Positions 1 through 12,900 of a DNA stretch of 64,000 nt are shown in pieces. This DNA comes from Nocardia sp. NBC_00508. Its GTDB lineage: Bacteria > Actinomycetota > Actinomycetes > Mycobacteriales > Mycobacteriaceae. The notes beneath the pieces were generated by a model, which was not told where the DNA came from, searched no databases, and worked only from the letters and a program-made list of their open reading frames with translations. The translations under genes and the position numbers were made by a program. How positions within the stretch are numbered: position 1 is the stretch's first letter; every line of letters starts with the position of its first letter. The DNA lies in the NCBI RefSeq assembly GCF_036346875.1, contig NZ_CP107852.1, positions 6,696,001-6,760,000 on the forward strand. Direction: 5' to 3'.

Positions 1-965
1 GTCACCCAGCACCGTCGCCAGCCCCTTCAATTCGATGGGGTCGCCGATCATGGTGCCGGTGCCGTGCGCCTCGAGGTAGGACAGCGCGTCCGGCGACATC
101 CCCGCCGCCTCCAGCGCGGCGGTGACCACCTCGATCTGCGCCCGCATGTTGGGTGTGGTGATGCCCATGGTGTGTCCGTCGTTGCCGATGGCCGACCCGC
201 GCAGCACCGCATAGATTCGATCGCCGTCGGCGAGCGCGTCGTCGAACCGCTTGAGCAGCAGCAGCGCCGCACCCTCACCCGGCACGAAACCGTCGGCGTC
301 CTCGGAGAACGTCGCGCACCGGCCGTTCGGCGAGAGCACGCCCGCCGCCGACAGCGTCACGAACGGCATCTCGTCGAGCAGCACCTCCACGCCGCCCGCC
401 AGCGCGGCGTCCACCTCGCCCGCGCGCAGCGCCTGGCAGGCCAGATGCACCGACAGCAGCGACGACGAGCACGCGCTGTCGAGCACGACATTGCCCGCGT
501 GCCAGTCGAAGTAGTCGGAGATCCGGGCGGCGATGAAGTTCTGGCCGATGCCGATGATGGTGTGCCGGTCGGCGACCGGAATCCGGTTGAAGTAGTTGGC
601 CGCGCGGCTGCCCGCGTAGACGCCGACCCGTTTGCCCGCCAGCTCCTCGCGGCGGTATCCGGCGTCGGCGGTGGCCAGCACCGACGTCTCGAGCAGTAGC
701 CGCTGCAACGGGTCCATCTGCCAGGCGAGTTCGTCGCTGACCCCGAAATAGTCCGGGTCGAACAGATCGATACCGTCGACGAACCCGCCCCACTTGCTGT
801 TGGCGAGGCCCGGCCCGCCGGTCGGCCGATAGAACCGGGCGGGATCCCAGCGTGCCGGATCCACCTCGCGGATCCCGGATCGGCCCGCGGCGAGCATGCG
901 CCAGAACGAGTCCGGATCGTCGCCGCCGGGCAGGCGACAGCCGATCCCGACTACGGCGACGGGTT
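1..965 (-). other. PKS module 5: KS (partial)
   Basis: Starts at about 965 with EPVAVVGIGCRLPGG and shows VLDSACSSSLLSV (nucleophile Cys) and YLEAHGTGTMIGDPIE before the window ends. The first residue of the usual DTACSSS motif is followed by Ser rather than Thr. The rest of the module is outside the window. Confidence 0.9.
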
Positions 966-3900
966 CGGCTGCCCGGCCCCGCCGGGCGTCGGCGGACCAG
1001 GTGGTTGCCGCCGCGCGCGGCGGGACGGGATCGTCCCTTCGCGTGGTCGCGGCGTTCGGCCGGTGCGGCGAATCCGGTTGCGGTGCAGCGGCGAAGCGTT
1101 CCGGGAACTGCTCGATCAACAGACCGGCCAGCGCGTCCAGAGTGGGGAATTCCAGCACCAGCGCCGGGTCGAACGGCTGACCCACGACCTGCTCGATCCG
1201 GCGCACAGCCGAGGCGATGAGCACCGAGTCCGCGCCGTACTCCTCGAACCGCTTGTCACCCTCGAACCGCGCCGGTGCCAGCTTCAACTCGTCGGAGAAG
1301 ATCCGCAGCAGTTCCTCATACGCCTGCCCGGAGCCGTTCGGGGCGGGGTGGGCAGCAGGTGTCGGCGCCGCGGGCCGGACCGCTACGGCCGACTGGCTCG
1401 CCCGTGTCGAAAGATGCAGCGCCGCACCGTGATACGGCAGCACGACCGGAGTCCCCGGCAGTCCCAGCACGGCGTCGAGCAGGTCGAATCCCTCCGCGGC
1501 GGTCAGCGCCGGCAGGCCGGTGGCCCGGTAGGCCGCGCTCGTCACCTCACCGAACCCGGTGTCGCGGAACGACGGCCAGTTGATCGACCGGAACCAGGTC
1601 CGTCCCGCGGCGTGCTGGGCCTCGGCGAACCGATCCAGGTGCGCGTTCGCCATCGCGTAGTCCGACAGGCCGACCGCGAGACCGGGCAGCACCGCCGACA
1701 CCGACGAGAACAACACGAAGAAATCCGGACGGTCGGCGGCGAGCACGTCCGCAAGGACCGCCGTGCCCGCCAGTTTGGGCGCGAGCACCGTCGCGACGGC
1801 GGGGCCGGTTTTCCGGACGAACGCCGGACTCTCGGTCGATACGCTTCCCGCGCAGTGCAGTACGCCGCCGATCGGACCGAGTTCGCGCCGCACCTGGCCG
1901 AAGAATCCGGTCAGGGCCGCCTCGTCGGCGAGACTGCCGAAGTAGGTCCGCATCGCGACGCCGCGATCACGCAGCGTGACCAGCCGCCGCACCTTGTCCG
2001 CCTCCGGGCCGGACCCAGCGGCTACCCGGTCCCATTCCGTCTCGGGCGGAAGCGGTTCCCGGCCGAGGATGGCCAGGCGGCGCGCGCCGCGCTCGACCAG
2101 CGCCGCCGCGAACTCCGCACCCAAACCGCGCGTGCCGCCGGTCACCACATAGGTGCGCGCGGGATCGATGACGAGACCGTCGCGCGCGATCGCGTCCTCG
2201 AATTCGACGGCCTCGCGCACCCCACCGCGATACCGCACCCGAGGTGCGCCGTCGTCGGCCGCGCATTCCGCGCCGAGGATCTCCAACAACCGAGCCGCGT
2301 CCGCACCCGCCGCGTCGTGCTCGGCGACCAGATGGACGCTGCGTGTCCGCACGCCGCGGATCTCCTCGGCGAGCGCGGCGGCCAGGCCACCCAGCGGCGC
2401 CGATTCCGGACCGTCCGCGCCGGGGTGCCCCGCGGTGAGGTGTATGAGCGCGAGGGAATCCGCTCGCGCTTCGATGACGCCCTGGTAGAAACCCATCCGC
2501 CCGAGGTCGCCGGTCAATAGGCCGCCAGGGGCGGGAGCCAGATCGCACAGATCGATCACACAGTCGGTATCGGGGTAGCGCGCCATCGATCCCCGGCCGA
2601 GCCGGGCGCCCGCGTCGAAGTCGTCGCGATGCAACTCGACCGGCGCCTCCGAGACCCGGATCAGACGGCCTGGATCACCGGTCGCGGCAGTCAGCGCCTC
2701 GACCAGCGCGTGCGATGTCCTCGCGTCGTAGACAACGAGGGTGCGCCGAGAACGCAGATCACCGGCGGGCAGCGGGAGTTCCCGCCAAACCGGAACCAGT
2801 AGCCGCCGGTCCGTCCAGGCGAGCTGCCGCGCCGTTCCGGGGCCCGCGGCGGGCGCAGGCTGCTGCAATGCCGCAGGCTGCGTTGTGGGAGCAGGTCCCG
2901 CTGTGGGAGCAGGCTGCGCCGTGAAAGCAGGCTGCGCCGAGGGTGGCTGCTGCACCGTAGCGGACTGCGCGGTCAGCGTCGGCAGTGGGATCGGCGTGGG
3001 CTGGTGCATTGATGCGGGTCGTGCAGGCTGCCGGACGGGTGCGGACTCCGTGGCGGGTGCAGACGGGTGCACTGGTGTGGACTGCACAGGCTGCGCCTGC
3101 ACTGACGTAGTCGGCGTGGCGTGCACGAGCTGTGCCGGAGTGGATTCCGGCACGGGCGCTACATCCGGAATCCAGTACCGCTCACGGGCGAATGGGTAAG
3201 TCGGCGCGGGAATGCGTCGGCGGGTCCCGGGATCGCGCACGGCGCCCCAGTCGATGTCGCCGCCGCCGAGCCAGCGCGCGAGCCGCGAATCCTCGGCCGC
3301 GTCCCGGCAGCCCCGCGCGCCGGGCACATCATCGACCCAAGCGCGAACCGCGGCGCGCAATTGGTCGATGTCACGCGCGACGAACGCGGCGCGAGCACGG
3401 CCCGGCTGGCGGCCGACCTGCATGGTGTAGGCCAGATCGGCGAGGTTCGGCTGTTGACCGGCGAGGAAACGGTCCAGTGCGGCAACGTAATCCACGAGTC
3501 GATCGGAGTCTCGCGCCGACACCGGAACCACCTGGCCGCCGCTGAACCGGGTCTGCGGTCGCCGATCCACATACTCTTCGATCACCACATTGGCGTTGGC
3601 GCCGCCCGCGCCGAACGAGCTGACCGTCGCCCGCCGCGGCCGGGCCGGATCACCGGACGGCCACGGCAGCGGGCTGGTCGGGATCCGGAACGGTGTGGCC
3701 GCGAAGTCGATGTTCGGATTGGCTGGTGTGGCGTGCAGCGACGGCACGATGGTCTCGTGGCGCAGTTGCAACAGCACCTTGGTCAACGCCGCGACACCGG
3801 CCGCGGCCTCGAGATGGCCGACATTGGACTTCACCGAACCGATCGGCAGCTGGGCCACGCCGGTATCGCCGAAAACCTTGGCCAGGCCCGCGATTTCGAT

Positions 3901-6900
3901 GGGGTCGCCCAGGGCGGTACCGGTGCCGTGCGCCTCGATATAGGACACCGAAGCCGGGTCGACACCGCCTGCGCGCAGCGCCGAGCGGATCACCGCCGCC
4001 TGCACGGCCGGGTTCGGCACCGTGAAACCGTTGACCCGGCCGCCGTGGTTCACCGCGGTGCCTTTGATGACGCCGTAGATGGTGTCGCCATCGGCTTCGG
4101 CGTCGGCCAGCGGCCGCAACACCATCGCGCCGACGCCCTCACCGGCCACGTATCCGTCCCCGCCCACGCCGAAGGAACGGCAACGGCCATCGGTGGAGGC
4201 GAATTGGCCCTGACTCAGCGCGACGAACTTGTACGGGTGCAGCGACAGATTGACCCCGCCGACCACAGCCAGTCGGCATTCGCCGGTGCGCAAGCTCTGG
4301 CAGGCCAGATGCAATGCGGTGAGCGAGGACGAACACGCGGTGTCCACCGCGATGCTCGGCCCCTGGAAATCGAGCGCGTGCGATACCCGGTTCGGAATGC
4401 TCCAGAACGTCGACCCCGGCAGCGTGCCACGCCCGAGCCGGGACTCCTCGGCACCGAACATCTGGTAGGTGCCCCACATGACGCCGACGAACACGCCGGC
4501 TTCCTCGGGTCGCAGACCGCCACGGGCCAGGTCGGCTCGGGTGTGCCCCGCGTCTTCCAGTGCCGCCCATGCGGTTTGCAGGAACAGTCGTTCCTGCGGG
4601 TCGAGCACTTCCGCCTCACGCGGCGAGATGGCGAAGAACAGCGGATCGAAACAATCGACGTCGTCGAGGAACCCGCCCCATTTCGTGTAGGAGGTGTACG
4701 GGTTGTGCCGATCCGGGACGAAGTACCGCGAATGATCCCAGCGTTCCAGCGGGATCTCGGTGATGCAGTCGCGTCCTTCGAGCAGCACCCGCCAGTACTC
4801 GTCGAGCCCGTCCGCACCGGGATAGCGGCCGCTGACACCGACGATCGCGATATCCCCCACCGCTTCGACGTGGTGGCCGGAGCCCGAACCAGTGACCGAA
4901 CCAGGTGCCGCGTGGAACGTCGCTGAGTCGGCCGATGCTCGGTCGGTAGCCGCAGGTCGCTGGTTCGACGGCGGCTCCGGCGTTCGCTGTTGGCTTGCTT
5001 CGTTCCCGAGTCGGCGGTGACCCGCCGCACCGTTCGTCGCGGGCTCGTTCCGGAGTTGGCGATGGTTGGGCGCGCCGTTCGTTGCGGGAGCGGGCGTCCG
5101 CGCCGCCGCGCGGAGAGGCGAATCGCCATGCACCTCGGTCGACGGCGGAGCGGGCGCCCGCGTCGTCCCCAACTGCACCAGCAGATCGAGGACCGCCCGC
5201 GGCGTCGGGTACTCGAAGGCCAGCGTCGCAGGCAACCGGTGGCCGCTCTTGCGCGAGAGCTCGTCGCGGATCTCGAGTGCCGCGACCGAGTCCAGCCCCA
5301 GTTCGTGCAGCGGGCGATCGAGATCGGTGTCGGACCCGAGGCCGAGGCAGCGCCGTACCAGCGCTTCCATCTCGGCGGCGAGGCCGGTGACATCGGCTGT
5401 GGCCGAATGGTTTTCGATGGACGGCGGGACGGGCGCGACCACGTCCAACAGCACGTCCGGCGCGTCCGGACCCGCCTCCTGCACCGCGGGCAGCAGGAGC
5501 GCAAGCGCGGTGACCGCCCCCGCCATCGCGGAATCGAGCAGGTGGGACAGTGTTTCGAAGTCCCGCTCATGGTCGGACAGGCCGTAGCCGCGCTCGGCCA
5601 GCCGCCGCACCGCGCCGCTGGTGAGGCGTCCCATCATCCCGGTGTCCGCCCATGGTCCCCACGCGATCGACAGCGCGGGCGCTCCCGCCGCATGTCGCAG
5701 CTCGGCCAGTCCGTCGAGGAAGGCGTTCGCGGCGCCGTAGCTCGACTGGCCGGGCAAGCCGACCACGCCCGCGGCCGAGGAGAACAGCACGAAGAACCGC
5801 AGCGATCGGGACGCGGTCAGTTCGTGCAAGTGCCAGGCGCCGAACGTCTTCGGCGCGAGGACCCGCCCGACGCGTGCCGCCGTCTGCTCGGCGACAACCC
5901 CGTCATCGAGCACACCGGCCAGATGCACTACCCCGGCCAGCGGCGGCAGGGCGCGGTCGATCCACTCCAGTGTGGCTGCCACCGCGTCACGATCGGAGAC
6001 GTCGAGCGACCGCACGCTGATCCGGGCTCCACGTCCGCGCAGTTCGGCGATGACCGACTCCGCCTGGGCGTCGGGTGCCGAACGTCCCGCGAGCACCAGC
6101 TCCGGCCAACCCCGGTCGACCAACCAGCGGGCCAGCAGCAGCCCGACACCGCCCAGACCGCCGGTGATCAGCACCGTCCCACCCACACCCGACAGCGTCG
6201 CGGCCCCGCCGCCCAGCGCACCCAGCGGAACGAGCCGCGGCACCCACCGGCGTCCCGCGCGCAGCGCCAGCTGCCTCGGCCCCGAGGGCGCGACAAGGGT
6301 GTCGACCACCGCGTCCGCGGTAGCCTGCTGATCCAGATCGATGACGCGACAGCCCATTTCGCGGTGCTCGAGCTGCGCGCTACGAGCGAAACCCCACAGC
6401 GCGGACTGCTCCGGCGCCACCCGATCCGACGGATCGACCCGCTGACCCGCACGCGTGAGCACCCACACCGCGGGCTCCCCCGCGAGCGCGGCCGCCTGCA
6501 CGAGGTGCAGGGCGCCTACCAACAGACTCTCCGCACGCACGGGCGCGGGCGCGTCATCCGGCGACAGCGCGACCGTGGAGACGATCCCGCGCAACGGTGT
6601 GCGGCCGTCACTCACTGCGCCGAGCAGCGCACGCACCGCCGCGGGCACACCGAGATCGACCTCGAATTCGTCCTCGGCGCGGAACGCGAAGCCGCGCCCT
6701 GGCCGGGCCAGTACGCAGTCCGCGCCGCGCGCCCGCAGCGCCTCGGCAAGCGTGTCGGCGAAGCCGCCCGCCCCGAAGACCAGCCATCGACCCGCCGCTG
6801 CGCCGGACAACGCCGATTCGGCGTCCCGCCAAGCGATTCGATAGACGTCCGAGGCGAACCGATCTTGTGCAGTGTGACCGGGCGGCCGCTGGGTCGGGTC

Positions 6901-9900
6901 CGGCGTGGGTGTCCGCATCACTCGTAATCCCTCCGCGACCAGCACTGGACGGCCCTCCTCATCGAGCAGTCGAACATCGGCGACACACAGCTGTGGCGTC
7001 TGCTCGACGACGCGCACATGGCCGAATCGAACGGTGCCCGCACCGGCCGGGACGAGCACCCGGTCCACGGCGAACGGCACCCAGGTGTGATCCCCGGCCC
7101 GCGGCGACATCGCCGCGTAGGTGGCCTGGAACGCGGCATCCAGCAGGGCCGGGTGCACCATGCCCGGACCGGCATCGGTGTCGGGATCCGACAGCCTGAC
7201 CAGCGCTTCCCGCGCACCCACGCGAACGTCGACAACCCGGCGGAACGCGGGGCCGTAAGGCAGACCCGCGGTGGCCAGCAGCGCGTAGAAGTCCGCTCCG
7301 GCAAGGTGATCCGGACAGCGTCCGAGGATGTCGGCCCGGTCGGGCCCGGCAGGCAGCCGGTGCTGTCCGGCGAGCACGCGGGCGCGCGCGTGAGTGCGCG
7401 GCCCCTCGTCGGTCTCGGCTGTCACCAGCACAGCGAACCCCTCGGTGCTCGGTTCGAAGCGCACCCGCACCGGCTGGGGGCCGGTCAGCGTGAGGCCGCT
7501 GGTGATCACGAGGTCGTCGATCGCGACGACCGCACCGGCGGCAACCTCGTGCGCGGCGGCCGCGATCGTGGCGACGAACCAGGCGCCCGGCACGACGACA
7601 TCCCGGTCGACGACATGATCGGCCAGGTACCGCGGGCGGTCCGGACCGAGCGTCAGATCGAATTCGATCGCCCCGCCCGATCGGTCGTTCCGAACCGGAA
7701 GTCCCCGCCGCGTGGAAGCGCTCACTGCCGGAGCATCCGCCCGGGGCTCGACCCAATACCGTTGCCGCTGGAAGGGATACGTCGGCGCGAGCACTTTGCG
7801 GCGGCTGTGGGGCCGGTGGACCTGCTCCCAGTCCACCGGCACGCCCCTGACATACAGCTGCGCGAGCGCCGTCATCAGCGTTTCGCGGTCACCGCGTCCG
7901 CGGCGCAGCGAGGCGGCGAACCGCGCCGAGTCGCCCAGTACGCGACCACCGAGCGTGGACAAGGTCGGCTGCGGACCGAGCTCGAGGAACGTGTCCATCC
8001 CGAGTTCGGCCATGGCATGCATGCTCTGGGCGAACCGCACCGGCCGGCGTGCGTGGCGAATCCAGTAGTCGGGGGTCAGCTCGCCCGCGTGCAGCGGCGC
8101 ACCGGTGAGGTTCGAGACGAGCGGGATCACCGGATCGGTCATCGGCGTGCGGGCCGCCGCCGCGGCGAGATCGTCGAGGATCGGGTCCATCGCCGCGGAA
8201 TGGAATGCATGCGAAACCGTGAGAGCGGTAGCGCGAATGCCGCTGGTGGACAAATCATCCCGGAGAAGATCGAGCGCGGATCGCGGCCCGGCGACGACAA
8301 CCTGGGCCGGCCCGTTGTATCCGGCGATCGATACCGCTGGTCCACACCGTGCCATCAGCGGCGCGACCTGCTCGGCGGAGGCGTCGACGGCGAGCATCCC
8401 GCCACCGTCCGGAAGGCGCTGCATCAGCCTGCCGCGCACCGCGATCAGCCGCAGCGCGTCCTCCATCGTCATGGCGCCCGCCGCGCAGGCGGCGACGTAC
8501 TCCCCGACACTGTGCCCGAGCACCGCGTACGGGGTGATCCCCCACGCCCGCCACAGCTCCCACAGTGCCCACTCGACGGCGAACAGCGTGGGCTGGGTGA
8601 ACACTGTGCGGCGCAACAGGTCCGCGTCGTCGTGGTCGCCATAGAGAGCGTCGAGGAGCCCGATGCCGTCCTCGATCGGTCCCAGCACCGCGTCGCACCG
8701 TCGCAGCGCGTCGTGGAAGACCGGTTCGGTGTCGAACAGCTCCCGCGCCATACCCCGGTACTGCGCCCCCTGACCGGTGAACAGCAGCGCCACCTTCGGT
8801 GTCGCGGCCCGCTCCACTCGCCCACGAATCATCGGCTTGTCCCGAAGGCGCCGCGCCGCAACGGCTCCGGTCTCGGCGACCACCGCCAGCCGCTCTTCGA
8901 AATGTGTCCGCGCGGTGGCGGAAGTGTAGGCCAGGTCGCCGAAATCGCCGCGTGCCGAGGAGGTTTCGTCTGCCCAATGCTGCGCTGCGGCGGTCAGTGC
9001 GGCCTCGTTGCGGGCCGAGAGCACGAGTACCTGCGCAGTCGGCGTGTCGGGTTGCCGCACGAGTGTCGGATCGCCCTGCGCCAGGATGACGTGCGCATTG
9101 GTGCCGCTCATGCCGAACGAGCTGACACCGATCGTCGGCTCGTTCCCGGTCCGCGGCCACTCTCGCGCCTCGCGCACCACCTCGAGCGGCATGCCGGCCC
9201 AATCGATCAGCGGGTTCGGCGTGTGGAAGTGCAGGCTCGGCGGGATCCGACCGTGCTGCAACATGAGCACGGCCTTGATGACTCCGGCGACACCCGCCGC
9301 CCCTTCGGTGTGCCCGATATTGGTCTTGACCGACCCGATGAGCAGCGGCCGCATGCGACCCGCGCCGTACACCTCGGCCAACGCGGTCGCCTCGATCGGG
9401 TCACCGAGCGGCGTGCCGGTGCCGTGCGTCTCGACGTAGTCCACCGCGTCCGGCCGCACGCCTGCGCGGGCCAGCGCGTCGGCGATGACACGTTGCTGGG
9501 CCGGACCGTTCGGCGCGGTGAGACCGTTGGATCGTCCGTCGTGATTCACCGCGACCCCGCGGACGACCGCGAGCACCTGGTCGCCATTGCGGCGGGCCTC
9601 CGACAGCCGGGTCAGCACCAGTACGCCACAACCGTCGGCGCGGACATAGCCGTTGGCGTCGGCGTCGAACGCCCGCGACCGGCCATCGGGCGACAGCGAA
9701 GCGAGGCGGCAGAAGCCGATGGTGGTCTCCGGCGCCAACTGCAGATTGACGCCGCCCACCAGCGCGAGATCACAACGGCCCGCGCGCAACCCGTCCGCGG
9801 CCGATTGCAGTGCCACCAGCGAGGAGGAACACGCCGTATCCAGTGTCACCGCCGGACCCTGCAGCCCGAGCGCGTAGGCCAGTCGCCCGGCCGCCACGCT

Positions 9901-12900
9901 CGGTGCCGAGCCGATCACCGAGTACGCGCCGATCGTGGCTGGGTCCGTGGCCTGCGCCGGTGTTCCCGGATACTCGCTGAAGCACAGGCCGACGAACACG
10001 CCGGTGCTGCTGCCCGCCAGACCGCCCGGCGCGCGTCCGGAGCGTTCCAACGCCTCCCAGCTGGTTTCCAGCAGCATGCGTTGCTGCGGGTCCATCGCCC
10101 GCGCCTCCGCCGCCCCGATGCCGAAGAACGCCGGATCGAATTCGTCGGCGCCGTCGACGAACCCACCCCAGCGGGTGTACATCGTGCCGAGCGCAGCAGG
10201 GTCCGGATCGTAATAAGCGTCGATGTCCCAGCGCTGCGACGGCACCTCGGTGATCGCGTCGCGACCCTGCCACAGCAGCTCCCAGAATTCCTCCGGCGTA
10301 CGGACGCCGCCGGGGAAGCGGCAGCTCATGCCGACGATCACGATCGGGTCGTCGGTCTCGAGCTCGTCGCTATCGTCGGACGCGACTTCGGTGGGTACTG
10401 CGCGGGCAATCGCCTCCGGCTCCGAAGCCCTTGCCCACGCAGGGTTTTCCGCGCCGAACGACACTGATGGCTCCGGCGCAGCCGAGATTGTTCGTTCCGG
10501 CGCGGCCGACATTGTTCGTTCCGGCGCGGCCGAGATCGGTGGTTCCGGCGTGGCCCACACGGGGGGTTCCGCAGCCGCTGGCATTGGCGATGCCGTAGCT
10601 GAAATCGGTGCCTCGGCCGCAGCGGACACTGGTTCCGTCGTGGCCGAGATCAGCGACCCCGGCGTGGCCGGCCTCGGCGGTTTCAGCGCGCCCGACACCG
10701 TCGATTCCCCCACGGCAGACTCGACCGCGGGTACACCGCCGGGCCCGGTCGCCTCGGCGCCGGTAGTCGGCGCCGGTGCACCTTTGCGCTGCAAGAACCG
10801 AGCGATGTCGCGCACGGTCGGATAGTCGAAGACGAGTCCGGCAGGCAGCGGCATCCCGATTTCGGCGGCCAGTGCGGCACGCAACTCCATCCCGGTGAGC
10901 GAGTCGACGCCCGTGTCATGCAGCGGCAGATCGGGATCGAGCTCGCTCCCGCGGTCGAGTACACGCATCGCGACACGCTGCACGATCGTCTCCCATGCGG
11001 CGGAATCGTTCGATGCTCTTGATTGCGGCACTGTGGTCGGCTGCCGTGAAATCCCGCGCGCGATAGCTGCCGAGGTCGCCGGGACCGTCGTGGTGCTGGC
11101 CGTCACGAGCCGGCGCGGGTTCGTGTACCACCGCTGCGGCACGAAATCGAAGACGCCGGGTGTGGTGCTGTCCAGCCGAACAAGGTGATCCAGCGCCGTG
11201 GCCGCGTCGCGCTCGTAGAGCGGCGGCAGCCCGCGCCGGGTGAGCCGGGCGGCGATATCCGTGCGGTCGGCGGCCATTCCCACGTCGGCGAACGGCCCCC
11301 ACGCGATGCTCAGCGCAGGTAGTCCTTCGGCGCGCCGTCGCCAAGCCAGCGCGTCCAACGCCGCGTTGGCGGCGGCGTAGTTCGCCTGACCGGGAGTGCC
11401 GAGCACGCCCGCCACGGACGAATAGGCGACGAACAGGTCGAGCGGCTGATCGCGAGTGAGCTCGTCGAGGTGGCGCGCCGCATGATATTTGGGCCCGAGT
11501 ACGGTCTCGAATCTCGACCACGATTGTTCGGTCACCACGCCGTCGTCGAGCACGCCCGCGCAGTGGACCACGCCGCGCAACGGCGGGAAGCCGGTCTGCT
11601 CGATGCTCCGCAGCAGCGCCGCGACCGCCGCACGGTCGCTCACATCGGCCTGGCGCGCGGCCACGCGAACACCGCTCGCGCGCAACGATTCCAGCAGTCG
11701 CGAACCGGCCGCGTCCGGTGCTCGTCTGCCGACCAGCACCAGATGTCCCGCCCCGCGGGCCGCGAGCCACCGAGCGGCCGCCGCGCCGAGACCACCGAAT
11801 CCACCCGTGACCAGGTACGTGCCGTCGGTGAGCCGGTCGTTGCGCCCGATAGCCGCCGGTCTGGCATCCCTGCCCAGCAGCACGACCCGACCGGGATGAT
11901 GGCGCTGTGCCATGGCCCGAAATGCCTTGGCGGCTTGATCGATACCGTGCGTGGCGTGCGGCAGCGCATGCAGCGCAGCCTGCTCGAACAGTGCCATCAC
12001 CGTACGCAGGATCGCGCCGAGCCGCTGTGGGTCGACGGCAGCCGGATCGAATTCACGGTGATCCAAATCGTGGTGCCGGCTCACTCGGGTCTGCATCGGA
12101 TCGATGACATTCACGAATCGCCCACCTGCACAGACGATTTCGGAGCCGGGGGCAGCGATGTCGCTGCCAAGAGCGTGCACAACGACATCGAGCCCCCGTC
12201 CGGCGGTCGCCACCTGGACGTGTTCGGCCAGCTCATGGTCACGCCATGTCTCGATCGGCGTCACGTTCAGCCCCGCGTTGTCGGCCCAGCGCCGCAGCGC
12301 CGCTGTCGCGAACACCTGCGCGCCCGCGTGCGCGGCAAGCTGAACCGCGGCCATGCCGATCCCGTCGGCGGGCGCGTGCACGAGAACGCGGTCACCGGCC
12401 CGCAGAGCACCGACGTCGAACAGCGCGTACCAGGCAGTGGTGAAAGCGACCGGTATGGTCGCGCCTTCGGCGAAGGACAGGTGCCCCGGCAGCGAAGCGA
12501 CCAGACGCTGGTCCACCGTCACGTAGCCGGCGAAACTCCCGCTTGCCAGCGCGACGACTCGATCGCCGACAGCGAGACCCTCGACACCTGCACCGACGGC
12601 CACGATGCGTCCCGCGCATTCCGAGCCCAACGCCGCGGCGGCGTCCGGATGTAAGCCGGCGGCGACCCAGATGTCGTGCGCGTTGAGACCGGTGGCGGCC
12701 ACGGCGATCTCGACCTCTCCGGCTCCCGGTGCACGCCGAGCACCGGAATCCAGCCGCAGCCTGTCGAACTCGCCGGAACGGTGGGCGACCAAACGGTAGT
12801 CCTCGGCGGGCGCGGGACCTTTCGCGAGGCGTGCGACCAGCCAACGGCCGTCTCGGATCGCGAACTCACCAGCCTCACGTCCGCCGAGCATGCCCTCGGC

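Noticed and set aside
7018..10467. Second long plus-strand frame opposite PKS module 3 (about 1149 codons)
   Set aside because: Same shadow effect; the minus-strand domains explain the region fully.
10470..10690. Regular repeats as a CRISPR array
   Set aside because: The units are contiguous 24-mers without unique spacers, in frame with the PKS, and there are no cas genes.
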